Notes under the pieces: generated by a model
The model's database searches: none
What the model was told of the DNA's origin: nothing
Seen by the model: only the letters and a program-made list of their open reading frames with translations
Source: Telmatactis stephensoni
Taxonomy: Eukaryota; Cnidaria; Anthozoa; Actiniaria; Isophelliidae
Assembly: GCA_029948255.1 (NCBI GenBank)
Contig: JALIZF010001476.1
Location: 62,001-126,000 of the forward strand
Direction: 5' to 3'
DNA length: 64,000 bases
Part shown: in pieces, positions 54,344 to 64,000 of the stretch
Layout: each line of letters begins with the position of its first letter
How positions within the stretch are numbered: position 1 is the stretch's first letter
Program-made: the position numbers and the translations under genes

Positions 54344-54356
54344 TATGTCTGCCTGC

Positions 54357-57010
54357 TTAGAATTTCATTTCGTGAGGATACTGGCCATGTCGCAGAGTGA
54401 ACAATGATTTAAGATACTTTTTCATGTGAGCGACATTGGAGATTAATGGAAGGATTTGGTCATCGACAGTCTTTTGGTCCTCTACACGTTTGTCGCTGAC
54501 TTTCTTCTCCTATTGTTGACAAAGACATCAGTTAAAAAAATGCACATCATACAAACAACAATACGAATAGGAGAAAATATTTATACCTCAGGTGTATCTT
54601 CAAACATATCTTCTGTTCTCTTCTTCTTCTTGGGTTCTCTCTTGAAATAATCATCATCAAGATGATTGGGTAGATTTAAACCACTGATATCAAGGGTAGT
54701 ACCAGTAGCAATGACATAGGATTGGGCAACTCTTCTCAGAGGAACACCATTAACCTTGTATGGTCCTAATATAATAAATTTTAAAAATGGAAAAATTAAC
54801 TCATGTATGACAATAGTATAGTCAATACTCATTACTATCAATGCTCTTGGGACCATAAATTGCTGTTCATAATAGTAGGATTCTGTATTAATAGAAGTTA
54901 TTTTTAATCTTTTAGTAATTTTTGTTCCCTAGTCTGGACTAGTTGTTGTCTGTTTTAGCAGTGGGTTTGCATAGGTGTCTTGTCAAGGAAAGAGTTGACT
55001 GAATTAAGATAACCAAACACAGGAAAAAGAACAAAAACATTCTGGTGTAGTGATAAGATAAGTCATAAAATTGGACTGTTGATTGCAGTCCCTTTCATCA
55101 CTAAGTTCACACATGATGGTGAGCAAAGAACACAAACATTTCATTCTCTTCTCACTAATTTTCTAGTTTTGCAGTCTTTTCTTGGAGTACAAGTGCACTT
55201 ACCAGTAACAAGAAGAAGACCAGATTCAAGCTGCTTCAGAAAAACAACTCTCTAATTGACAACAAAAACAATATAATTCCAGTTAACACAAATTCAGAAT
55301 ATAAAACATTGTTATCTCAAATTTATACACGTCTACACTTCATACCAAACGAAAACAATAACATTCTTGAAGACTTATACACAAATATGACAATCCCCAA
55401 TGGTTGCTTTCTAATTATCAGGACATCCAAATGTAGTTATCTCACTGTGGTTGTCAACATGGTAACCATTGTTTAAGGTGAGTTAACTACTGTATATAGT
55501 GAATGTTCTAATGAGACTGTGGCTGATGTTGATGATGATCCCTTTACCTTTCCACGATGAGTACCAGCAAGAAGGATGAGAACAGTTCCAGGGGCAATGC
55601 TTTGTCGAAGCCTGGTTTTACCTGGCTTCTTGCGGTTTGCCAATCTTTTGGGCACATCTTCAGTGGGGTAGAAGCGGGACTACAAAAATACAGACACTTC
55701 ACTTAACTAGGGTGCTACCAATCAGCTGTTAAAAATCTATAAATTACATTATCTGCTACAGAGGTAACAATATTTCAGTAACATGAATTTTGCTTTGCCA
55801 TTTGTAATTTTGGAAAACGAAGGAAAGCTCAGTAATACAGTAGTTTACATGAATGTGAAAAAGTCTGTGACTTGCCTCATCTTCACTGGTCATTATTTAT
55901 GTCTTATCCAATCAAAACACTCTAAGTGTTTTAACAGCTTGGGGGGGGGGGGGGTACTCCCCTATATTTGCTATACGGGTATGTGCCGCCAAACAGGGTA
56001 GGGTTTTCTGTTTTAGGGCTTTTAACATTCTAAATATCTGGTTGGCATGATATCATCAAACACAAGTTTCTTACCTTGTTGGATATATTTATTCTTGTTA
56101 CAGTTCAAAAAGAAATATGTTACACAATTACTCATTTTTAGGTACATCAAAGTAAATAAATGACAGTTCCTTATCATACTAGAAATTCTAGCGTAAAGCA
56201 CTCGATGTACAAATACTTTGTGTAATTAAAAAGAGTCAAAGAAGTTTATTTGTCATTTTTGAACAGATCTGAAACAGGGTATATTTTTAAGGCATTTACT
56301 TTGGAACAGGGTATCAATTTTGGAAATTTTGCTCTGGAACAGGGTCAGGGTTCGAGGGGCTCAGCAGCACATCCCTACCCAAAACTGGAAGGAGTACCCC
56401 CTGGGTTTAACAGTCACTTGAAAGCAGCTGTTGGGGTACCAGTAATACATAAGCCCATAACACTCATGAACTTTTTTTATGGCACAGCATGGCTAATTCT
56501 GGGTACACAGACCAATTATTCTGGGCCCGGTTGTACGAAGGTTGGATAAAGTTATCCACCGGATAAGAGTTATCCACTGTATAGATTTTGTATAGATTTT
56601 ATCCGCTGGATAAGGATTTATCCGCTGGATAGCGCTATTCACCCTTCGTACAACCGGACCCTGGGTATGACACCCCTATCAAGGCCAATAAATTTTCTGT
56701 TCACACAATGATATATTATGGGTGCCATTCCAGGGCCTGTCTCCCCAGAATTAGGGATGCCATGCCATTAAAAGTCAGGTATGTAGACACAATGGTATAC
56801 CTCTCTTTGTACAGGGACTACTCTAGAGCCACCATTCTTGTCTCCTCCAATCTCTTTACGCTTAAACTTCTCTTGCTCCTTCTCTACTTTCTTGACACCG
56901 GTCTTCTTTCTTTTATACAGAGCTCTTTTCTTGTAGACAGTAGAGCGACTGTATCGGCCAATACCAGGAGCAAGCTCCGGATTACGTGATGAGTGGACTT
57001 TTTTTGCCAT
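54357..57010 (-). CDS. RPL6: 60S ribosomal protein L6 (eL6)
   Basis: Five coding exons in transcript order: 57010-56801, 55679-55548, 55251-55203, 54765-54587 and 54509-54357. The phases fit, giving 240 aa plus stop. It is shorter than human eL6 (288, remembered), mainly at the basic N-terminus. Diagnostic blocks: [80 protein letters not shown] and the C-terminal YPHEMKF, equivalent to human YPHKLVF. The protein is a structural part of the large ribosomal subunit. The ATG at 57010 follows TGTAG|G, so an upstream 5'-UTR exon is likely, with a candidate donor at 57434 (CGAAG|GTACGA). RPL6 is transcribed away from CPOX. Introns 1-2 carry two transposons. Confidence 0.95.
55938..56405. mobile_element. 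468-bp element with 8-bp target duplication in RPL6 intron 1
   Basis: TTTAACAG flanks it exactly (55930-55937 and 56406-56413). The ends are CTTGGGGG...GTACTCCC on the left and GGAGTACCCCCTGGG on the right, inverted with a longer G run on the left. An 8-bp duplication is typical of hAT elements. AACAGGGTA-like motifs repeat inside. No transposase. Confidence 0.75.
56523..56663. mobile_element. 141-bp inverted-repeat element, identical to 36893-37033
   Basis: It has the same orientation and, by eye, the same sequence as the copy in DDX55 intron 8, from GGGCCCGGTTGTACGAAGG to ACAACCGGACCCTG. It lies in RPL6 intron 1, about 120 bp from the preceding 468-bp element. Confidence 0.9.
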
Positions 57011-57631
57011 CCTACATTTTATCACAAAAATATATAGATTTACTATAATAAGTGGTTCATGGAATACAAGATGGAAGCCATGTTTTGAAACGTATAGGGC
57101 ATTTACAATGCTATCATGAATACAAATCATTTATATATTCTATGGATAATTATAGACTCGGATTCTAAGATCCCTGGCATGAAAATCCCAGATATCAATG
57201 AATTCATTTATTATCGGCAATAAAACCAAACGTGTGTCAGATATGAATTTCTAAGTCAGACCCTATCAGTACGAGCCGATTTTCCCACGAAATTCAGTAT
57301 AAAAAATAAAAAGACATGGTACATGTGTTCTACAGTTATACGTTAACCACTCGAACGCGTGTATGATGGTAGATGGCAAATACAAAGCTAGTTTTATTTC
57401 AGATTCAAACTCCTAACATCCAAAACTTTCGTACCTTCGAAAAAGCCACAGGCGAAGAGGCCTCGTACATCCGGGATACCATTCAAGACAATTTGTGGAA
57501 GCCCACGAACTTGATAGCAAAAGTCAGCGGTAACAAGCGAGGGACGCCTGCCTGGAAAAGTAGTTCGTGATCAAATTTACTTTGTAACTTTTTAGAAGCT
57601 TTATTATGCTAATGTGAGTCCGGGGCGTTGG
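57011..57631. promoter_or_regulatory. Divergent promoter region between RPL6 and CPOX
   Basis: The two start codons are 621 bases apart on opposite strands. On the minus strand CCTCTTCGCCTGTGGC just before the donor at 57434 could be the pyrimidine-led 5' exon of RPL6 (TOP-like). That would leave about 170 bp as the shared core promoter. I see no TATA box. The assignment is inferred. Confidence 0.45.
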
Positions 57632-60600
57632 ATGCATTACAAAAACATGTTCTTCTTTCGAGCCTTTCGCTCTATTCAGTATTCCCGTGCAGGGAAAATT
57701 GCCTTTGCATTTGGAGTGTCAGCTGTTGGAGCCGCCACTCTTGCAAGTTCCACGATAGCTCGTGAACACAGTGTAAACGAACTGTCTGCAAACTTTATGG
57801 CCGAGCCGCTCTCTAAAGACTTACAACAAACACGATCAACTATGAGGGCGAGAATGGAACTGATGATTTTGAATGCTCAAGGGGAAATCTGTAAACGATT
57901 GGCAGGCATTGAAGGCGACAAATTTCGAGTCGATCGATGGGAAAGAAAGGAAGGGGGAGGGGGTATCTCTTGTGTTATGCAAGACGGTATGTATGCCTTC
58001 AGACTTTTAGGATAGCACAACTTTTATAGCTTTTTGCTTTTTATGTTGCTTGTTCTTTTCTTTCCCTTACTTTCTTCAAGGTTTCTAACTTTGATTTACA
58101 CATGTATCCACTACGCATGGTTCAAAAAGCAAAAATGTTAAAAGAAACTTTTTTGCAAGATATTTTTACTAGTCAATTGAAACCCCAACCCCTATGGTCC
58201 CAGGGAAGTGTGGGGACTTTGACTTGAACCCTTGGCAAAAACAATCAAAATTCCCACCCCCTGAGGCAGAATTTTTTGTCAAATGCCCCATTTCCCAGCT
58301 TTTAAATACCATTATTTTTTATTCAGAAATAACATAATATCCATGTTCTTACATCTAAAGAAGGACCAACTGACAATTTTCCTCTTGGCATAAATGGAAG
58401 GAGATGGAGAACAAAATCAATGTTTTTGTTTGACAACTGATCTTACCTTCTTTGTGATTTCCGTCATCTTGACAGACGCTCCACACAAGGATAAAACACA
58501 GGAAGCCCAAGAATTGAAATACCCCAGGTGGGGACAAGATTGAGAGTCAATTTTATTAAAATGCCCTACCCCCAGTGGACAAGTAGTTGTTCAAAAGTGG
58601 TTCAATCCCCCACTTATCCCCCACCCTGCCCTTGGACCATAGGGGTGGGTGTTTCAATTGACTAGTGCATAAGTAAGTAAAAATTCTGGGTTCAAGTGAA
58701 TCAGGTTGGCATGTTTGTAAGTCCCTGAGGATGATTCTTATTTTGAATTTATAGTTTTTGTCTATTAGATTTAATAGACATCAACGAGTTAGTCAGAATA
58801 CATTGAATGTTCATTTGAAATTGCTAACTAAAAATACCTTTGTCTTTGAATTAGCCAAACATTTCATAAACAAGCACAGTGACCCTTCCTTTTTTCTTAG
58901 CTTCGAGATAATAAGTAACTCAAAATATACAAGATATCAAATTTTCAGTGATTTTTATTGAGGGAATCTATTACAGAGGAATATCACCTTGAAATATTAT
59001 TGAATTTTTGTTCACAGGAAAAGTATTTGAAAAAGCAGGTGTCAATGTGTCAGTAGTTCATGGAATACTTCCAGATCAAGCAGCACAGCTAATGAAGAGC
59101 AGAGGCAAAGAATTTAAGGGGAGTAATCTACCATTCTTTGCTTGTGGGATCAGCTCTGTTATTCACCCAAGAAATCCAATGGTTCCTACAATGCATTTCA
59201 ACTATCGCTATTTTGAAGTAGTAGATGAAGATGGTAAAAAACACTTCTGGTTTGGTGGTGGAACTGATTTAACTCCATACTATCTTAATGAAGAGGTTAG
59301 TAAGTAGTATTTTATGGTACCAATTCTTAGAAAGATGTCAAAACTTGTCAAAACTTTATCCAAGTAGCCACAGTTCCAGGTTGATCAGAACAGAAATTTT
59401 CACACAGCATAAGGACATTAGGCTACACATTTGTAATGTATTCCTGCTTCATTCACTGAAATTCAATGTGTATATATATGTATAATATTAAGAGTCATCA
59501 GTTGATTTGTTGCAGGATGCCAAACACTTCCATTCAGTTTTAAAGACAACCTGTGATAAATACAATCCAACGTACTACAAAAGATTCAAAGAATGGTGTG
59601 ACAAGTACTTTTTTATTGTTTTTAGAGGTATGTCTGTGACATATTATAGCCATAATTATGACTCTTAAGACTATGATTTTTTTATTAACTCTAGATCTTA
59701 AGGCTTTTTGTGGTTATCATTATAATTATGATTGCGTGACTACATTAATTTTTCAAGGCCAGTGTGAACAAGGCTTAGAAAGTTATTGGGTAGCCATGGT
59801 AGCATACACCTTAAGAAAAAGATATATCTATAGATTATTCCACTTACACTTTTTTCTGTAGGTGAATGCAGGGGTGTTGGAGGGATTTTCTTTGATGATC
59901 TAGAAAAGCCATCCGAAGAAGAACTTTATCAGTTTGTTGAGGCTTGTGCCTCTGCAGTCATCCCAGCTTATGTTCCGCTGGTAGAAAAACATAAAGATGA
60001 TCCTTATACTGATAAAGAGAGGGAGTGGCAGCTTTTGAGACGTGGAAGGTATGAACACTAAAAGAATTGCATTTTGTAAAATATTGAAGTATATAATCTT
60101 TTTATAGTCCCTGTAGCTCTTGCCGGATAAACTCAGATATTGCTAAGATTTTGATCTTTTACACAAAGGTTAGATGATACTGGTTACAAATTACAATTCA
60201 TGTGTGCAATTGAATTTGAATTTCCATAGCCAAAACATCACTTAGGAATGTAACATTTCTTGAACTAAATTTCTGAGCACTTGTTTGATCTCTTTAGATA
60301 GGCTTTGGTACATATTGTAGGGAGGCCTGGGGTCACTTTTTGTATAAGTTTTAGATCTCCCTTCACCCACCCACCCACCCACCCACCCACCCACCCACCC
60401 ACATGCACACATATAAAAACGTTTATTCTTGTTTATGTTTGACCAAACTGGGAAAGTCGGGGGGAGGGGGGTAGCTCTTCTCATTGGCCGAAAAAAAAGG
60501 CTACGAGAACACAAAAAAGATCAAAGAACCCTCAAATATTCTTAGCAAAACAATAGATGATACTAATTTCTACTTTTTCAGGTATGTGGAGTTTAATCTC

Positions 60601-60777
60601 GTTTATGACAGGGGTACAAAATTTGGCCTATATACTCCAGGGGCTCGTATAGAGAGCATTCTTATGTCCCTTCCGCTGATCGTTCGTTGGGAATACATGA
60701 ACGTACCTGAACCAGGAAGTCGTGAGGAGCAGTTGCTAGAAGTGTTGCGTAATCCTAGAGAATGGGCTGAACAATAA
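57632..60777 (+). CDS. CPOX: Oxygen-dependent coproporphyrinogen-III oxidase
   Basis: Five coding exons: 57632-57986, 59018-59295, 59516-59627, 59862-60048 and 60582-60777. The phases fit; 375 aa from the ATG at 57632 (370 from the in-frame ATG at 57647). CPOX decarboxylates coproporphyrinogen III to protoporphyrinogen IX in the mitochondrial intermembrane space. The basic, Ser/Phe-rich N-terminus with a hydrophobic stretch ([16 protein letters not shown]) fits an import signal. Family motifs seen: [72 protein letters not shown] and SILMSLP. The HRGE motif of other CPOX/HemF proteins reads FRGE here. The stop TAA is at 60775-60777, and ATTAAA at about 60798 may serve as poly(A) signal. Intron 1 holds a 500-bp transposon. 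Confidence 0.95.
58170..58668. mobile_element. About 500-bp inverted-repeat element in CPOX intron 1
   Basis: ACTAGTCAATTGAAAC plus CCCAACCCCTATGGTCC on the left is mirrored by GGACCATAGGGGTGGG plus TGTTTCAATTGACTAGT on the right, about 34 bp per arm with one or two differences. The inside is rich in CCCCAC/GTGGGG. No coding capacity. Confidence 0.8.
60364..60402 (+). repeat. CACC tetranucleotide microsatellite in CPOX intron 4
   Basis: About ten perfect ACCC units. Confidence 0.9.
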
Positions 60778-61563
60778 AGAAATTTAAATTCCAAGAATTA
60801 AAATAATTCATAAATTAACTATGATAAAGCTCGCTCTCATTGGCCAAAGGACGCGTATACTGCCAACTCTAAATATGCACACAGCACGGGTCCAACAAAT
60901 CGCCCCAAAAGATGTTTGCCAAACAATTTGTATTTTATAAAAGAAATAGAAAACTTGCTGTGTGCAGATTTAGAGCACTTATAAGTATTGGGTCTGGAGT
61001 TTCCTCTACAAAAATGCCCATTAAAAGCACCATTTTTGACTTTCAGTAGCATAGAGCAGTTTTTCTTATGACAGTGTACAAACGGTCGCGGCGCGTCAAG
61101 TTCACTACAGAAAGTTTGAATTTATCTCCGGATACACATCACTCGTGTGAAAAGTGCTCTATCCTTTTGGGAGAGGAGTGCTTGGTAATGCATCCAAACC
61201 ATACTGAAATGAGCAAAAAAACAAAAATTACACGTCATGGCAAGGCGCCATTACATCTCACGTCACGCTAGGCACGCGGACTGATTATTTTTGGCGCTAC
61301 TCCCGTAATTATTTTTTAAAATCCTTGGTGATCTTTTGTTTAAACGTTCCAATTTATCACTAAAACGCACACCACAGTGCCAAAAATAAGGGTTTACAAA
61401 TACAGATGTTGGGCTTAATAGCTCCAAGTCACATGGGTGGTCTGGTAAAAAATTTTCTCATAACTATCTGTGAAACTCTGCTTTGATGTATTTCTGTACC
61501 ATATCAATAATCTTGTTTGTGCTGTGGGGATTCCACTGACTCGTACGTATATTATGTGTATTA

Positions 61564-61677
61564 ATACAGCCGTTTCCCACCCCTCCCCCTACGGGCAAAA
61601 ACGGGGAGGGGACACAGATGTCCCCCCCCCCCCCCTTTTTCCCTCGTAGGGAGAAGGGATGGGAAGCGGTTGTACAC
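61564..61677. mobile_element. Inverted-repeat element of about 110 bp
   Basis: ACAGCCGTTTCCCACCCCTC and CCCTACGGGCAAAAA on the left mirror TTTTTCCCTCGTAGGG and GGGATGGGAAGCGGTTGTAC on the right. A C-run sits in the centre. Confidence 0.7.
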
Positions 61678-62436
61678 GGGCTAGAATTAAGACAATTTGA
61701 AATACGTATGGAAAAATGTACTAATGGAAGCACTAATGTCTATTTCATGAAATATCTCATGAATTGATCAATCATTAAAATAGGGTTCGTGCTACTCCTT
61801 AAACTCCTTAAAAACTCCTTGAATTTATTCCCGTTTTCAAGAGCGCTTGAAAAGCTTTGAATTTTAAAATTTTTGTTCAAACTTTTTAGAAACTCCTTGA
61901 ATTTTTACTTGTAACAAAAAACGTAAGGGACTTGAATGGGATGGGAAACATACAAATTTACTTTTTTCTTTTACATGTAAGTGAGTGAGTCAGTAAAACC
62001 ATTACTAAAATATCGGGTAACACTACTCCTTGAAAAATCATTTTTGGGTCCTTGAATACTTCTTGAATTCTCTTGGAATTTTACAAATGTAAACTCATAT
62101 CTCAGCACGAACCTTGCTAAAAGCTTATTTTTTATCTGGCTATAACGTTCAATTCATCTCGGGTGAGCGACTACTGAAATAGAATGAAAAGCACTAATAT
62201 TTGACTATTTGATACTCATTCCTAGCACATTTCTAGCACGTGTAGAAAATTAATTTGTAACTGTTATAGAATAGTTTATGGCTAATTTCTAGCATTTTAT
62301 CAAGCAAATTAACCGATTTATACGTGTGATCTCTGTCATTGTACTATAGAAATAAAAGTTTGTATATAGTCAATTGAAAAAACACGTCGGGTCTAAAAAC
62401 AAAACAAAAGCTGAGACCGAAAAGGTGCATGGGATC

Positions 62437-62572
62437 TAGCCTCCTCCGCAGGCAACTGTTCGCGTTTTCGCTGGGCCTCCTGTGTTAAAGACACGTAGTG
62501 GCCTGGACGCCAGTCTTTTTCTTCTCAAAATTTCGCACAGGAAGCCCAAAAGGTTGCCTGCGGAGGAGGCTA
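62437..62572. mobile_element. 136-bp TAG...CTA inverted-repeat element with 9-bp target duplication
   Basis: It starts TAGCCTCCTCCGCAGGCAAC and ends with the exact inverse. CATGGGATC flanks it perfectly at 62428-62436 and 62573-62581. It is non-autonomous. It has the same end trinucleotides and duplication length as 21875-22002 and 29979-31650, but the repeat sequence is different. Confidence 0.9.
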
Positions 62573-62828
62573 CATGGGATCGGTGAATAAATATATTCTG
62601 ATTTGTTCATTTACGCTGCAACCGATAAAAATGCGAAGCCAAATGGCCCGCCAACGCAGATCCTGCATACGCTTTCATCATTTTGCATCGAAGGCAAAGT
62701 GTAAACTGATGAATAAATCAAAATATGATTATTCACATCCCATGCATCATTTCGGTCTCAGATTCTATCAGTTGTATGTTTTTAAACCCGACAACGTTTT
62801 TTCAATTGACTATATATATATATATACC

Positions 62829-62985
62829 TATATTGCTGGGTTTCATCCATTCCTTCGGGAATCAAAAGACAATGAAACGGAGCCATATTGGTTGAACAAA
62901 CAAGAGACGCTAATGAGAAATCTTTTGTTGAAGCTCATCCAAGATGGCTGCCATGACTTCACATGCAACCCAGCAATTTGAGCAA
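62829..62985 (+). mobile_element. Dispersed 150-bp inverted-repeat element
   Basis: TATTGCTGGGTTTCATCC at the left is mirrored by GCAACCCAGCAATTTG at the right. The body contains GAGCCATATTGGTTGAAC and CATCCAAGATGGCTGCCATG. Related copies: 27983-28130 (inverted, inside the TACTAC array) and 50905-51110. Confidence 0.75.
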
Positions 62986-64000
62986 ACATTAATTCTTTCG
63001 AAATCATCGACTGACCAAGAAACTGAGATCGAAATGGTCGCTGGGTATACTAATAATATATCAATCTTAATGTTTTATCTATTAATTCGCTACTGTATGG
63101 AATATCCAAAATTCGTCTCGGACGCTTTTCGAAACGTCCAAGTGCAGACACTTTTATAAAATTATCAAATCAGCAAATTTCCCATTGCCACTGCCATTGT
63201 TCATTTCGGTCTCAACTTCTATGGTCCCTATGTTTTGAAGGGTCAATGTTTGTGCAAAAAGGTATATTTCTGGGACCGGTAGAGTAGATAGTAGGTGTTT
63301 GCGTCGAGATGGAACTTTCTTTGATCCTTTGGTGACAGTAAAAACCACCACTGACGTCACAATAGCCAAAAAGGTAAAACATCGCGCCTAAAATGTTAAA
63401 TAATAATAATATAGATAAAATTGATGTTCAATAAACGATTGTACATGAATTTTATCTATATAATAGCCAAAAACAAAGCATTTATTCAAACGAAATAAAA
63501 TGTTAGAATAGAACGAAACAATGGAGGCTTTTACATCGAGGTAAACCCCATTTTATTCAGCCTCAGGACGACCAGCAACCCAGTGAACCTAGTAGTGTGA
63601 ACACTGCACGGAACGAGTACCAAAAAGATTTTAGAACCAGCTTACGACGCAAACAAGACCGGCTTGGGCCTGAAGCATGACTGGTTCCTCAGAACGGGAT
63701 GGTATTAAAATGTAATTATATACTATTGGGGTACTCCCATCATCGATCCGACAAGTTATTGATCTATGTCCAGATGATTTGGCGCCATAACCACTTCATA
63801 ACCACTTCATGGTTTATCATCCTCTCTTGTAGGAAACATATCTCTATGAGATCATGAATCGATCATGAATGTCTTTAATCAATCAACAGACAATGACTAC
63901 TACATGATATGCACTTAACTCTCAGCTCACTAGTTTTAGAAAAACCTCAAAGCAAGAGAGAAAACGAACTGACAAATTAAAGTCACATGAGGAGCGTGGA

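Larger units (their letters stand above)
53534..54356. other. Spacer between the COPS4 start and the RPL6 3' end
   Basis: About 820 bp. The COPS4 promoter should lie in the first few hundred bases, where CTACTACTCGGC is repeated (53601-53632) and a GGCGGGCGCG stretch stands out. The right half holds the third copy of a dispersed repeat (54060-54190) and the RPL6 poly(A) signal. No gene is visible. Confidence 0.6.
60778..64000. other. Intergenic region right of CPOX
   Basis: I see no exon that I can support. There are several small inverted-repeat elements, listed separately. 61780-62110 contains repeated CTCCTTGAA/CTCCTTAAA phrases. 62990-64000 shows only AT-rich sequence, with ATAGATAAAATT/AATTTTATCTAT forming a short palindrome around 63411-63463. 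Confidence 0.55.

Noticed and set aside
57373..57570. 65-codon plus-strand frame upstream of CPOX
   Set aside because: It lies in the divergent promoter and antisense to the likely RPL6 5' exon; no family likeness.
1..64000. CRISPR arrays, operons, prophage or bacterial genes
   Set aside because: No regular repeat-spacer array and no dense intronless gene clusters. All real genes have spliceosomal introns and metazoan orthologues.

Overview
The window is nuclear DNA of an intron-rich animal, most likely a cnidarian and probably an anthozoan such as a coral. This is inferred from single-copy metazoan genes with GT-AG introns, a sacsin-like giant gene, and a dense load of short inverted-repeat transposons, tRNA-derived SINEs and an L2/CR1-type LINE fragment. 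I rebuilt exon structures by hand from splice sites, reading phase and remembered human orthologues. Nothing here was aligned or searched.

Layout. (1) 1-1221, minus: first two coding exons of a 14-3-3 protein; the rest lies left of base 1. (2) 1222-7437: intergenic and repeat-rich, with a 502-bp LTR-like or paired element at 3247-3748. (3) 7438-25152, minus: a sacsin-like gene of about 4470 residues, with three Hsp90-type ATPase/SIRPT regions, a J domain and a C-terminal HEPN-like domain. One exon is 11.2 kb, and the upstream 1.56-kb exon carries an apparent frameshift. (4) 25153-31784: intergenic, with a LINE 3' end, a roughly 0.9-kb TACTAC array and two nested DNA transposons ending 134 bp before the next start codon. 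(5) 31785-45442, plus: DDX55-type DEAD-box helicase, 20 coding exons, 588 aa. (6) 45443-48370: intergenic repeats. (7) 48371-53533, minus: COP9 signalosome subunit 4, 10 exons, 406 aa, the same length as the human protein. (8) 54357-57010, minus: ribosomal protein eL6 (RPL6), 5 coding exons, 240 aa. (9) 57632-60777, plus: coproporphyrinogen-III oxidase (CPOX), 5 exons, 375 aa, head-to-head with RPL6. (10) 60778-64000: intergenic with small inverted-repeat elements.

The genes are unrelated housekeeping functions (phosphopeptide adaptor, chaperone, large-subunit ribosome biogenesis, cullin deneddylation, ribosome, haem synthesis). They do not form one pathway. I found no operon, CRISPR array, phage or bacterial system.

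The most unusual material is in the repeats. Three inverted-repeat elements of different sequence all run TAG...CTA and have perfect 9-bp target duplications. A TAG...CTA element with hairpin-forming ends sits inside the terminus of another transposon and holds a decayed CxxC...CxxC exon. A tRNA-like cassette lies between perfect 22-bp inverted repeats. A SINE lies beside a triplicated splice acceptor in DDX55.
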